Source: Agrococcus sp. ARC_14 (lineage in GTDB: Bacteria > Actinomycetota > Actinomycetes > Actinomycetales > Microbacteriaceae). Taken from it: a stretch of DNA of 64,000 bases. Shown piece after piece: positions 51,152-61,411 of the stretch (its first letter is position 1; every line of letters starts with the position of its first letter). Under the pieces are notes generated by a model, which saw nothing but the letters and a program-made list of their open reading frames with translations, was not told the DNA's origin and made no database searches. The position numbers were made by a program, and so were the translations under genes. The stretch lies in assembly GCF_022436485.1 (NCBI RefSeq), contig NZ_JAKUDO010000001.1:1240001-1304000 (forward strand), in the 5' to 3' direction.

Positions 51152-52659
51152 TGGATCTCGCGAACCTCGTCCCCATCCCCGTGCTGCTGCCGCTGCTCGG
51201 CGCCGGCATCACGCTCATCCTCGCCCGGCACCCCGCCTGGCAGAAGATCGTTTCCGGCACGACGCTCGGCCTCGTCGCCGTGTTCGCGCTCATCCTGTGC
51301 ATCGCAGCGGATGCGAACGGTCCGATCGTGCTGTGGGTCGGGGCGTGGCCCGAAGGGCTGGGCATCGTGCTCGTCGCCGACCGGCTGTCGTCGCTCATGG
51401 TGCTGGTCTCGAGCATCGTCACCGCGATCGTCGTGATCTTCCCCTCGAAGCGCGATGTCGCCGACAGCGCCGACGGCGCGCCGGTCTCGGTCTTCCACCC
51501 CACCTTCCTGGTGCTGACCGCCGGCGTCTCGAACGCGTTCCTCGCCGGAGACCTCTTCAACCTCTTCGTGGGCTTCGAGATCCTGTTGTTCTCGTCCTAC
51601 GTGCTGATCATGCTCGGCGCCACGAGGGAGCGCGTGCGCGCGGGCTCCACCTACGTGGTGGTGAGCGTGCTGTCGTCGACGCTGTTCCTGCTGGCGATCT
51701 CGATCGTCTACGGCGCCACCGGCACCGTGAGCTTCGCGCAGCTGCCGGAGCGCCTCGCGGCGCTCGACCCCGGACTGCAGCTGACGATCCAGCTGCTGCT
51801 GCTCGTCGTGTTCGGCATCAAGGCAGCCATCTTCCCGCTGCAGGCTTGGCTGCCCGACTCCTACCCGACGGCCCCCGCGAGCGTCACGGCGGTCTTCGCC
51901 GGGCTGCTGACCAAGGTCGGCGTCTTCGCGATCGTCCGGCTGCAGACGCTGCTCTTCCCCGACAGCCCGCTCACCGAGCTGCTGCTGGTGGTGGCGATCC
52001 TGACGATGCTGCTCGGCATCCTCGGCGCGCTCGCCCAGGGCGAGATCAAGCGACTGCTCTCGTTCACGCTCGTGAGCCACATCGGCTACATGCTGCTCGG
52101 CATCGCGCTCGGCACCGAGGCGGGCCTGGGCGGTGCGATCTTCTACATCGTCCACCACATCCTTGTGCAGACAGCGCTGTTCATCGTGGTCGGGCTGATC
52201 GAGCGCGTTGGCGGATCCACGAGCCTTGCCAGGCTCGGCGGCCTCGCCAGCGTGCCGTTGCTGGCCGTGCTGTATCTGCTGCCGGCGCTGAACCTGGGCG
52301 GCATCCCACCGCTCTCCGGCTTCCTCGGCAAGGTCGCGCTCATGGATGCCGCGCTCGCGACCGACAGCCCGCTCGCGCTCATCGCCGTCATCGCAGGCGT
52401 CGCGACGAGCCTGCTGACGCTCATCGCGGTCATCCGCGTGTGGCAGCGCGCCTTCTGGCAGGACCGCGGCGAGGACGACGACCGCGTGCACTCGCTGCGC
52501 GTGCTGCCCCGCATCTGGGTGGTCGCCGCCTCCGTCCTCGTCGGCATCACCGTCGCGCTCACGGTGATCGCCGGTCCGCTGACCGACTTCGCCTACCGTG
52601 CTGCCACCGACATCCACGGCGGCGCCTACCAGATCGCGGTCGAGGAGGCGACGCCATGA
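51151..52659 (+). CDS. mrpD: Mrp antiporter subunit D
   Basis: A 502-residue antiporter subunit homologous to NuoM/NuoN, with about 14 helices. Key conserved segments are LVAPVL-type N-terminus, FLVLTAGVSNAFLAGDLFNLFVGFEILLFSSYVLIMLG (with the functional E in GFEIL), KAAIFPLQAWLPDSYPTAPASVTAVFAGLLTKVGVFA (the key Lys and Pro region), and LLSFTLVSHIGYMLLGIAL. It starts by overlapping mrpC and ends overlapping mrpE (ATGA), so all subunits are made stoichiometrically. Confidence 0.95.
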   Translation: MDLANLVPIPVLLPLLGAGITLILARHPAWQKIVSGTTLGLVAVFALILCIAADANGPIVLWVGAWPEGLGIVLVADRLSSLMVLVSSIVTAIVVIFPSKRDVADSADGAPVSVFHPTFLVLTAGVSNAFLAGDLFNLFVGFEILLFSSYVLIMLGATRERVRAGSTYVVVSVLSSTLFLLAISIVYGATGTVSFAQLPERLAALDPGLQLTIQLLLLVVFGIKAAIFPLQAWLPDSYPTAPASVTAVFAGLLTKVGVFAIVRLQTLLFPDSPLTELLLVVAILTMLLGILGALAQGEIKRLLSFTLVSHIGYMLLGIALGTEAGLGGAIFYIVHHILVQTALFIVVGLIERVGGSTSLARLGGLASVPLLAVLYLLPALNLGGIPPLSGFLGKVALMDAALATDSPLALIAVIAGVATSLLTLIAVIRVWQRAFWQDRGEDDDRVHSLRVLPRIWVVAASVLVGITVALTVIAGPLTDFAYRAATDIHGGAYQIAVEEATP

Positions 52660-53186
52660 ATCGACCGAAGCTGCGGTACCGCATCTCCCTCGTCGCGACC
52701 ATCGGCCTCACCATCGTGTGGGTGATGCTGTGGGGCGAGTTCACCCTCGGCGCCCTCATCTGGGGCGTGCTCGTCGCACTGCTGATCCAGGTGCTCTTCC
52801 CGCTGCCCGAGGTGCCGGAGCTCGAGTCGTTCCGGCCGATCGGCTTCCTGCGACTCATGGCCGTGACCCTCTGGGGCCTGCTGATCTCGAGCTTCCAGGT
52901 CGCGGCGAAGGTGCTGGCATTCTGGCGGCCGACGAAGAATGCCATCATCCGGGTGCCGCTGCGCAGCGACTCCGCGTTCATCACCGCCATCACGGCGGAG
53001 CTCGTCACGCTCGTGCCCGGCTCGGTCGCCATCGACGCTGGCGAGGGCTGGCTGCTCGTGCACGTCTTCGACGCCTCCACGCCCGAGCAGGTCGAGAAGG
53101 CACGCGCCAAGGTGCGCTCGACCGAGTCGACGGCGCTGCGGGCATTCGGCACCGCAGAGGATCGCGCCCTCCTGGAGGTGGACTGA
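52656..53186 (+). CDS. mrpE: Mrp antiporter subunit E
   Basis: A 176-residue subunit. Its order is two membrane helices (IGLTIVWVMLWGEFTLGALIWGVLVALLIQVLFP), a third (MAVTLWGLLISSFQVAAKVL), and the soluble C-terminal part with the typical TPGSVAIDAGEGWLLVHVFD motif, seen here as AELVTLVPGSVAIDAGEGWLLVHVFD. The start overlaps the mrpD stop (ATGA) and the stop overlaps the mrpF start (TGATG at 53184-53188). Confidence 0.94.
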   Translation: MNRPKLRYRISLVATIGLTIVWVMLWGEFTLGALIWGVLVALLIQVLFPLPEVPELESFRPIGFLRLMAVTLWGLLISSFQVAAKVLAFWRPTKNAIIRVPLRSDSAFITAITAELVTLVPGSVAIDAGEGWLLVHVFDASTPEQVEKARAKVRSTESTALRAFGTAEDRALLEVD

Positions 53187-53554
53187 TGGATGTCATCCTC
53201 ATCATCGCGGGCGTCATGCTCGTGGTCGCGGCAGCGCTCACGCTCGTCCGCATCGTGCGCGGGCCCGGGCCGGCAGACCGCGTGGTCGCGACCGACGTGC
53301 TCATCACGACCGTCGCGGGCTCGCTCGCGGTCGAGGCCGCGATCAACCGTCACAGCTACACGATCGCGGTCATCGTCGTGCTCTCGCTGCTGGCCTTCGC
53401 CGGCACCGTCTCGATGGCCCGCTTCGTCGCGGGCCGCGAAGGCGTCGTCGGCACCGGGCCGGCCGCCGCTCGCGTCGACCCCGCCGAGGGCGATGCGCCC
53501 GCCGAGCCGCCTGCCGGTGATCAGCCCGCCGGTGATCATGAGGAGCAGCGATGA
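53186..53554 (+). CDS. mrpF: Mrp antiporter subunit F
   Basis: A 122-residue subunit with three helices and the typical cytoplasmic motif RIVRGPGPADRVVATDVLITTVAG between helix 1 and 2. YTIAVIVVLSLLAFAGTVSMARFV follows. The last ~40 residues (Pro/Ala/Asp-rich, ending GDQPAGDHEEQR) extend beyond the usual MrpF length and look disordered. Its start and stop overlap both neighbouring mrp genes. Confidence 0.94.
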   Translation: MDVILIIAGVMLVVAAALTLVRIVRGPGPADRVVATDVLITTVAGSLAVEAAINRHSYTIAVIVVLSLLAFAGTVSMARFVAGREGVVGTGPAAARVDPAEGDAPAEPPAGDQPAGDHEEQR

Positions 53555-53922
53555 CCTTCGAAGGTGTGCTCGACGTCCTCGGCTCGGTGCTGATCCTGAT
53601 CGGTGCGGCCTTCACGCTCACCGCGGCCATCGGGCTCGTGCGGCTGCCCGACGTGCTCAACCGGATGCACGCGGCCTCGAAGCCGCAGTCGCTCGGCTTC
53701 CTGCTGCTGTGCGCAGGGCTCGCCGTCGTGCTGCGCGATCCGGGCACGACCACCATGCTCATCCTGGCCGCGGGCATGCAGCTCGTGACGGCACCGGTCG
53801 CGACGCAGATGATGGGCAAGGCCGCCTATCGCACCGGCCAGTTCCGCTCGGACATCGTGATCGTCGACGACCGCACGCCGAGCCCGGACGAGGAGAGCGA
53901 CGAGCCCGGCGAGACCAGGTAG
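53551..53922 (+). CDS. mrpG: Mrp antiporter subunit G
   Basis: A 123-residue subunit with three helices: VLIGSVLILIGAAFTLTAAIGLVRLPDVLNRMHAASKPQSLGFLLLCAGLAVVL and TTMLILAAGMQLVTAPVATQMMGKAAYRTGQF. RLPDVLNRMHAASKPQSLG is the MrpG signature. It ends the six-gene operon. The Asp/Glu/Pro-rich tail finishes EESDEPGETR, and the TAG stop forms part of a possible -10 box of the gcv operon. The riboswitch region starts about 30 bp downstream. Confidence 0.94.
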   Translation: MTFEGVLDVLGSVLILIGAAFTLTAAIGLVRLPDVLNRMHAASKPQSLGFLLLCAGLAVVLRDPGTTTMLILAAGMQLVTAPVATQMMGKAAYRTGQFRSDIVIVDDRTPSPDEESDEPGETR

Positions 53923-53926
53923 GATC
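53921..53926 (+). promoter_or_regulatory. Candidate -10 box for the gcv operon
   Basis: TAGGAT overlaps the last codons of mrpG and fits the TAnnnT -10 pattern of actinobacterial promoters. Transcription would start at about 53932, shortly before the glycine riboswitch. No TTGACA-like -35 is present, so this is only a candidate. The alternative is read-through from the mrp operon. Confidence 0.35.
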
Positions 53927-53949
53927 GGCGTGCATCACACAGCCGGCCG

Positions 53950-54087
53950 CTGCACGCCCGGGCGGGAGAGCTCCTTCGGGAGCACCGAAGGAGCAAGCCT
54001 CCCCGCCAATCTCTCAGGTTCTAGAACCGCTCGGGAAGGCCACACTGGAGCAGATCGGGAACGATCGGCGACTGTGGGGGAGTCCAG
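53950..54087 (+). ncRNA. Glycine riboswitch (single aptamer plus ghost-aptamer helix)
   Basis: The conserved glycine aptamer core is clear: GCGGGAGAG (53962-53970), ACCGAAGGAGCAAGCC (about 53984-53999) and CGCCAATCTCTCAGGTTC (54004-54021). No second aptamer with the GCCGAAGG core follows. Instead the RNA has a helix of CTGGA (54045-54049) with TCCAG (54083-54087), enclosing a small GATCG-GGAA-CGATC hairpin. This is what a type-1 singlet with a ghost aptamer looks like. It lies directly before gcvT and normally turns the glycine cleavage genes on when glycine is high. Confidence 0.92.
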
Positions 54088-54102
54088 ACCGATGGAGGAC
54101 TC

Positions 54103-55215
54103 ATGACCGAACCGCAGACGACGGAGCCCCGCACGCCGCTGCTCGCCGTGCACGAGGCTGCGGGCGCGCAGCTGATCGACTTCGCCGGCTGGCAGATGCC
54201 CGTGCGCTACGCCTCCGACCTGGCAGAGCACGAGGCCGTGCGCCAGCGCGCTGGCCTCTTCGACCTCAGCCACATGGCAGAGCTGCGCGTGCGAGGGTCG
54301 GAGGCCGCCGCCTTCCTCGATCACGCGCTCGCAGGCAGACTCTCGGCGATCGTGCTGTGGCAGGCGAAGTACTCGCTGCTGCTGGCCGAGCACGGGGGCA
54401 TCATCGATGACCTCATCGTGTACCGCACGGGTGAGACCGAGTTCCTCGTGGTCGCCAACGCATCCAACCGACACGCGGCGCTCGAGGCGCTGACGGCCCG
54501 CTCTGCCGGCTTCGACGCGACGATCGTCGACGAGACCGAGCAGACCGCGCTCGTCGCCGTGCAGGGTCCCGCCGCGCTCGCGATCGTCGGTGCGATCGGT
54601 CTGGAGTCCGATCCGCTCGACGACCTCGGCTACTACCGCAGCCTGCCGGGCGTCTTCGAGGGCGAGGACGTGCTGATCGCCCGCACCGGCTACACCGGCG
54701 AGGACGGCTTCGAGCTCTACATCGCGGCGCACGCCGCCGAAGATCTCTGGCGCGCGATCGTCATCGCGGGCGAGGGCCACGGCCTCTCGCTCTGCGGCCT
54801 CGCAGCGCGCGACACGCTGCGCCTGGAGGCGGGCATGCCGCTCTACGGCAACGAGCTCTCGCTCGACGTGCTGCCCGCGCAGGTGGGCCTCGGCCGCGTC
54901 GTCGCGCTCAAGACCAAGGGCGACTTCGTCGGCCGGGCGGGCATCGAGACCGGCCCCGCAGCGGGCGCGCCCGTGCTCGTCGGGCTCACCGCCGACGGCC
55001 GCCGCGCGCCGCGCGCTGGCTATCCGGTGCTCGATGGCGACCGCGTCGCAGGCCGCGTGACGAGCGGTGCGCTCTCGCCCACCCTCGGCCATCCGATCGC
55101 GATGGCCCTCGTCGAGCCCGACTCGGCGCAGTCCGAGTCCCTGTCCGTCGACGTGCGCGGCACGAAGCTGCCCGCCGTCGTCACACCGCTGCCGTTCTAC
55201 ACGCGAGAGGCCTGA
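54103..55215 (+). CDS. gcvT: Glycine cleavage system T protein (aminomethyltransferase)
   Basis: A 370-residue enzyme that transfers the methylene group from the aminomethyl-lipoyl H protein to tetrahydrofolate and releases ammonia. Typical motifs are [42 protein letters not shown], the folate-binding [16 protein letters not shown] region (here [17 protein letters not shown]), and [23 protein letters not shown] at 54094-54098 precedes ATG 54103, right after the riboswitch. It is the first gene of gcvTHP. Confidence 0.97.
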   Translation: MTEPQTTEPRTPLLAVHEAAGAQLIDFAGWQMPVRYASDLAEHEAVRQRAGLFDLSHMAELRVRGSEAAAFLDHALAGRLSAIVLWQAKYSLLLAEHGGIIDDLIVYRTGETEFLVVANASNRHAALEALTARSAGFDATIVDETEQTALVAVQGPAALAIVGAIGLESDPLDDLGYYRSLPGVFEGEDVLIARTGYTGEDGFELYIAAHAAEDLWRAIVIAGEGHGLSLCGLAARDTLRLEAGMPLYGNELSLDVLPAQVGLGRVVALKTKGDFVGRAGIETGPAAGAPVLVGLTADGRRAPRAGYPVLDGDRVAGRVTSGALSPTLGHPIAMALVEPDSAQSESLSVDVRGTKLPAVVTPLPFYTREA

Positions 55216-55217
55216 CC

Positions 55218-55576
55218 ATGAGCGAGACCAAGTACACCAAGGACCACGAGTGGATCCGCGTCGACGGCGACGTCGCGACGGTCGGCATCACCGACTTCGC
55301 GCAGGCGCAGCTCGGCGACGTCGTGTTCGTCGACCTGCCGGGCGTCGGCCGCAGCTTCGCCGCGGGCGAGTCGATCGGCGAGATCGAGTCGACGAAGTCG
55401 GTCGGCGAGCTCATCGCCCCCGCGGCAGGCGAGGTCGTCGAGGTCAACGACGAGGTGGCGGGCGACCCGACGCTCGTGAACTCGGGCGCAGAGGGCGACG
55501 GCTGGCTCGTCAAGCTCCGCTTCACCGAGGAGCCGGAGCTGCTCGACGAGGCCGCGTACCGCGAGCTCACCGCCTG

Positions 55577-55577
<1 letters not shown>
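55218..55577 (+). CDS. gcvH: Glycine cleavage system H protein (lipoyl carrier)
   Basis: A 119-residue lipoyl-carrier protein. The lipoylated lysine is K60 in [13 protein letters not shown], with the two usual glycines at both sides. Its hammerhead beta fold is complete, from [37 protein letters not shown] to [15 protein letters not shown]. It shuttles the aminomethyl group between GcvP, GcvT and the L protein. It starts 2 bp after gcvT, and its stop overlaps the gcvP start (TGATG). Confidence 0.97.
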
Positions 55578-58441
<2,864 letters not shown>

Positions 58442-58457
58442 TGCCTGCCCCCGCCCG

Positions 58458-58620
58458 TCGGTCGAGGAGCGCGCGGCCGCAGCCCGCTCGCGTGGATTCC
58501 GTAGGTCGAGGAGCGCGTGGCGCAGCCGCTCCCGGGCCCGAGACGGGCCCGGCGCTGGCGTCGCGGCGGAGGCCCGAAAGGGCCTCCGCCCTCAGCTCCA
58601 GCGCGCGCGTCACGAGACCG
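58458..58620. repeat. Repeat and hairpin region between gcvP and the lipoprotein gene
   Basis: Two copies of GGTCGAGGAGCGCG (58460-58473 and 58504-58517) lie 44 bp apart. Two perfect hairpins follow: CCGGGCCCG-AGA-CGGGCCCGG (58532-58552) and an 11-bp stem (58565-58575 with 58580-58590) closed by a GAAA tetraloop. The motif is like the GTCGAG/TATCGAG palindromic repeats found between genes in Microbacteriaceae. The hairpins probably also terminate the gcv operon. Confidence 0.6.
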
Positions 58621-60399
58621 GTGCATCGAGCTCGACCGCTCGCGATCGCCGGCGCACTGGTGGCCGCGCTGCTGCTGAGCGCATGCGGGCCGGCGACCGA
58701 GCCGCGCGTCGTGCCAGGCACGAGCGTCGACGTGGCGTGGACGGGCGAGCTCACCTCGGTGAACGCCGCGAGCACGACGGGCGCGACCGCGGCCAATCGC
58801 GACCTCGCCGCGATGACGCGCGGGCAGTTCGCCATCGTCGACGCCGAGGGCGAGGTGCTGGAGGATCCCTCGTTCGGCACCGCCTCGATCGCGAGCGAGT
58901 CGCCCTTCACGGTGCGCTACGACCTGGCCGACGGCGTCCGCTGGTCGGATGGCGTCCCCGTCGACGCCGCCGACCTCATGCTCGCTTGGGCGGCGACCTC
59001 GAACGCGCTCTCGACGCCCGAGCTCGACCTCGCGTCGCTGCGCGGCCTCGACGGTACGCTCGACCTGCCCGATGAGGCCGTCTGGTTCGATGTCGCCGAC
59101 GCCGGCGGCCTGGCGCATTCGACCGCTGCCGTGCGCGACGACTGGGCACGCTCGATCGACGTCGCGCTCTCGCAGCCGATCCCTGACTGGCAGCAGGCGC
59201 TGCCGGTGGCGGTGCCCGCGCACGTGCTCGGCCAGCGGGCGCTCGGCATCGCCGATCCGATGGAGGCGAAGCAGGCCGTCCTCGACATCATCGACCGCGC
59301 CGACCCGCTCGCGCTGCACGATCTGGCGGAGGGGTGGACGAGCGAGTTCTCCGTCGATCCGCTCGCGCCGCAGAGCGACCTTCTCGTCTCGAGCGGCCCG
59401 TACCGCATCGACGCCATCCTGGACGGTCGCATCGAGCTCGCCGCCAACACCAGCTATGTGGGTGCGCGCGGTGCGGCCATCGAGCGCTTCGCGCTGCAGC
59501 CGGTCGCCGACGACGCGGCGGCGCTCGCAGGGCTCACGGCCGGCGAGCTCGATGTCGCGGCCATCACGCCGTCCGACGAGGACCGCGCGCAGATCCGGGA
59601 CCTCGAGCGCGACGATGCAGCGATCGCCCTCGCGGGCGACGGCACCCGCTGGGAGCTCGTGCTGCGCACCGACCGCGCTCCGCTGCAGTCCGTCGAGGCG
59701 CGCGCATCCTTCTTCCACGCCCTCGATCGCGGTCGCGCGACGGAGGAGGTGCTGGGAGAGCGAGCGCAGGAGACCACGGCGACCGACTCGATCCTCTTCC
59801 GCTCCGGCACGCGCGTCTACGAGTACGCGCTCGAGGATGCGGGCTTCGGGGCGGCCTTCGGCGGGGCCGATCCGGAGGCCTCCGCAACAGAGCGCGAGTC
59901 GATGGGCATCGACGCCGGCACCGAGGTCTGCGTGCGCTACGACAACGACCAGCCCTTCGCCGCCGGGTACGTCGAGGCGATGCGCGCGCAGGCCGCAGAG
60001 GCAGGCTGGGCAGTGCGCGACTGCGGCGTCGACGATCTCGCCACGGGCCTGGCCGACGACGAGTGGAACGCCGTGCTGCGCCTCACGCGTACCCCGACGA
60101 CGGTCGAGCAGATCGATCAGCGGTGGCGCGGCGGCGGCATCACCGCGGCCGAGAGCGCAGACCGCGACGGCCTGCTCGACGAAGCCCTCGCGACCGCCGA
60201 CCAGGACGCGCTCGAGTCGACGCTGCTCGAGCTCGAGACCTCGCTGGTCTCGGATGCGCTGGTGCTGCCGATCATGGAGCCCTCACGCATGACGATCGCT
60301 GCAGGCGAGGTGCAGGGCGTCCTGCCAAGGCCCGGTCCCGCATCGCTCACCTGGAACGCCTGGGAGTGGGGCATCGAGTCGGCGACGCCGGCCCCCTGA
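58621..60399 (+). CDS. ABC transporter substrate-binding lipoprotein, family 5 (orphan)
   Basis: About 592 residues. The start is GTG 58621, which gives an ideal lipoprotein signal MHRARPLAIAGALVAALLLSAC with lipobox LSAC and Cys22. An in-frame ATG at 58441 would add 60 Arg/Pro-rich residues before the signal, which is implausible. The mature part is an SBP_bac_5 protein with FTVRYDLADGVRWSDGVPVDAADLMLAWAATS, then TSSGPY-like VSSGPYRIDAILDGRIELAANTSYVG and ending LTWNAWEWGIE. It resembles the 61412 protein throughout but is more diverged, and no transporter genes accompany it. Ligand unknown, probably a peptide. Confidence 0.87.
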   Translation: MHRARPLAIAGALVAALLLSACGPATEPRVVPGTSVDVAWTGELTSVNAASTTGATAANRDLAAMTRGQFAIVDAEGEVLEDPSFGTASIASESPFTVRYDLADGVRWSDGVPVDAADLMLAWAATSNALSTPELDLASLRGLDGTLDLPDEAVWFDVADAGGLAHSTAAVRDDWARSIDVALSQPIPDWQQALPVAVPAHVLGQRALGIADPMEAKQAVLDIIDRADPLALHDLAEGWTSEFSVDPLAPQSDLLVSSGPYRIDAILDGRIELAANTSYVGARGAAIERFALQPVADDAAALAGLTAGELDVAAITPSDEDRAQIRDLERDDAAIALAGDGTRWELVLRTDRAPLQSVEARASFFHALDRGRATEEVLGERAQETTATDSILFRSGTRVYEYALEDAGFGAAFGGADPEASATERESMGIDAGTEVCVRYDNDQPFAAGYVEAMRAQAAEAGWAVRDCGVDDLATGLADDEWNAVLRLTRTPTTVEQIDQRWRGGGITAAESADRDGLLDEALATADQDALESTLLELETSLVSDALVLPIMEPSRMTIAAGEVQGVLPRPGPASLTWNAWEWGIESATPAP

Positions 60400-60429
60400 C
60401 CCACCCGTCGCTCGTCGAACCTTCGCTCG

Positions 60430-60458
60430 TCGAGTAGGCCGCGCAGCGGCCGTATCGA
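60430..60458. terminator. Palindromic TCGA...TCGA repeat acting as a terminator
   Basis: A bulged stem: TCGA-TA-GGCCGC (60430-60442) pairs with GCGGCC-TA-TCGA (60446-60458) around a GCA loop, with single unpaired G on each side. It sits just before the stop of the CPBP gene and after the lipoprotein stop. Its GTCGAGTA...TATCGAGAC outline is the same Microbacteriaceae-type repeat as at 58458-58620. Confidence 0.55.
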
Positions 60459-60464
60459 GACGCC

Positions 60465-61247
60465 TCAGGCGAACAACCCCGGGAACGTCGCGAACGCCCA
60501 CGGGTACCCCACGAACACCGCGACGTCGATGAGCGTGTGCGCGACGATGAGCGGCACCAGCCTGCCGGTGCGCTGGTAGAGCCAGCCGAACAGCAGCCCC
60601 ATCGCCACGTTGCCGATGAGCGCCGGCACGCCCTGATACAGGTGATAGACGCCGCGCAGCGCCGCGGTCGCGGCGATGATCTGCCAGGCGCTCCAGCCCA
60701 GCCTGCGCAGTCGCTCGAACAGGTAGCCGATCACGATCACCTCTTCGGTGAGCCCGGCGCGGAGCGCAGAGAGCAGCAGCACCGGCACCGTGAACCAGTG
60801 CGCGTCGAGCGGCGCAGGCACCACGTCGACGGTGAGCCCCAGCGCGCGGCCGGCGAAGTAGAGCGCGAGCCCCGGGATGCCGATCACGAGCACCAGGGCG
60901 GTGCCGGATGCGCTGTCGCGCCACGGGCGGGATCCGTCGATCCCGAGTGCGCCCAGGTGGGGGCGCCGGGAGCGCCACAGCAGCCAGACCACGAGCGCCA
61001 CCGGGACGATGTCGAGGAAGATGCCGGTCAGCTGGTAGATCAGGTCGAGCCACGCGCGGTCGGAGCGCGTGGGGTTGAGCGCGACCTGCTGCTCGCCGAT
61101 GGGCGCCTCGCGGGTGTTCAGGTCGACGAACTGCAGCACCGACCACAGCGCGCTGGCGCCCAGCGAGAGCAGCAGCACGATGGCGATCTCCGTCACGAGC
61201 CCGCGACGGGATGCCGGGCGGAGGGAGTCGGGGAGTGTGGCAGACAC
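60465..61247 (-). CDS. CPBP family intramembrane metalloprotease
   Basis: A 260-residue membrane protein with about seven helices and the Abi/CPBP motifs: LTEEVIVIGYLFERLRRLG (EE pair), LRGVYHLYQGVPALIGNVAMGLLFGWLYQRTGRL (with the His of motif 2) and IVAHTLIDVAVF (motif 3). The Arg normally ending EExxxR is replaced by Ile (EEVIVI), as in a subgroup common in actinobacteria; activity is therefore uncertain. Members process prenylated or membrane peptides or give bacteriocin self-immunity. It is divergent from the peptide-binding lipoprotein at 61412, 164 bp apart. Confidence 0.9.
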   Translation of the reverse strand: MSATLPDSLRPASRRGLVTEIAIVLLLSLGASALWSVLQFVDLNTREAPIGEQQVALNPTRSDRAWLDLIYQLTGIFLDIVPVALVVWLLWRSRRPHLGALGIDGSRPWRDSASGTALVLVIGIPGLALYFAGRALGLTVDVVPAPLDAHWFTVPVLLLSALRAGLTEEVIVIGYLFERLRRLGWSAWQIIAATAALRGVYHLYQGVPALIGNVAMGLLFGWLYQRTGRLVPLIVAHTLIDVAVFVGYPWAFATFPGLFA

Positions 61248-61411
61248 CCCTCAACGCTACGGCCACAGAGCCTCAGCGGTACGTAAGCACCAACTTGGTA
61301 ACGATCGCGTCACCGGGCGTCTCGGGCCAGAATCGCGTGCTTAGACTGACGACTATCTCAGAGCACAGCGGCTCAAGAAGCCGCGCGCTCACCTTGCACA
61401 GGAGGAAACCA

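Noticed and set aside
54022..54102. Second, tandem glycine aptamer
   Set aside because: The GCCGAAGG and CTCTCAGG conserved cores do not recur after 54021; only a closing helix remains.
61248..61411. Promoter boxes TTGGTA and TAGACT before the 61412 gene
   Set aside because: The two boxes are about 40 bp apart, too far for one promoter, and TAGACT has no -35 at the right distance.
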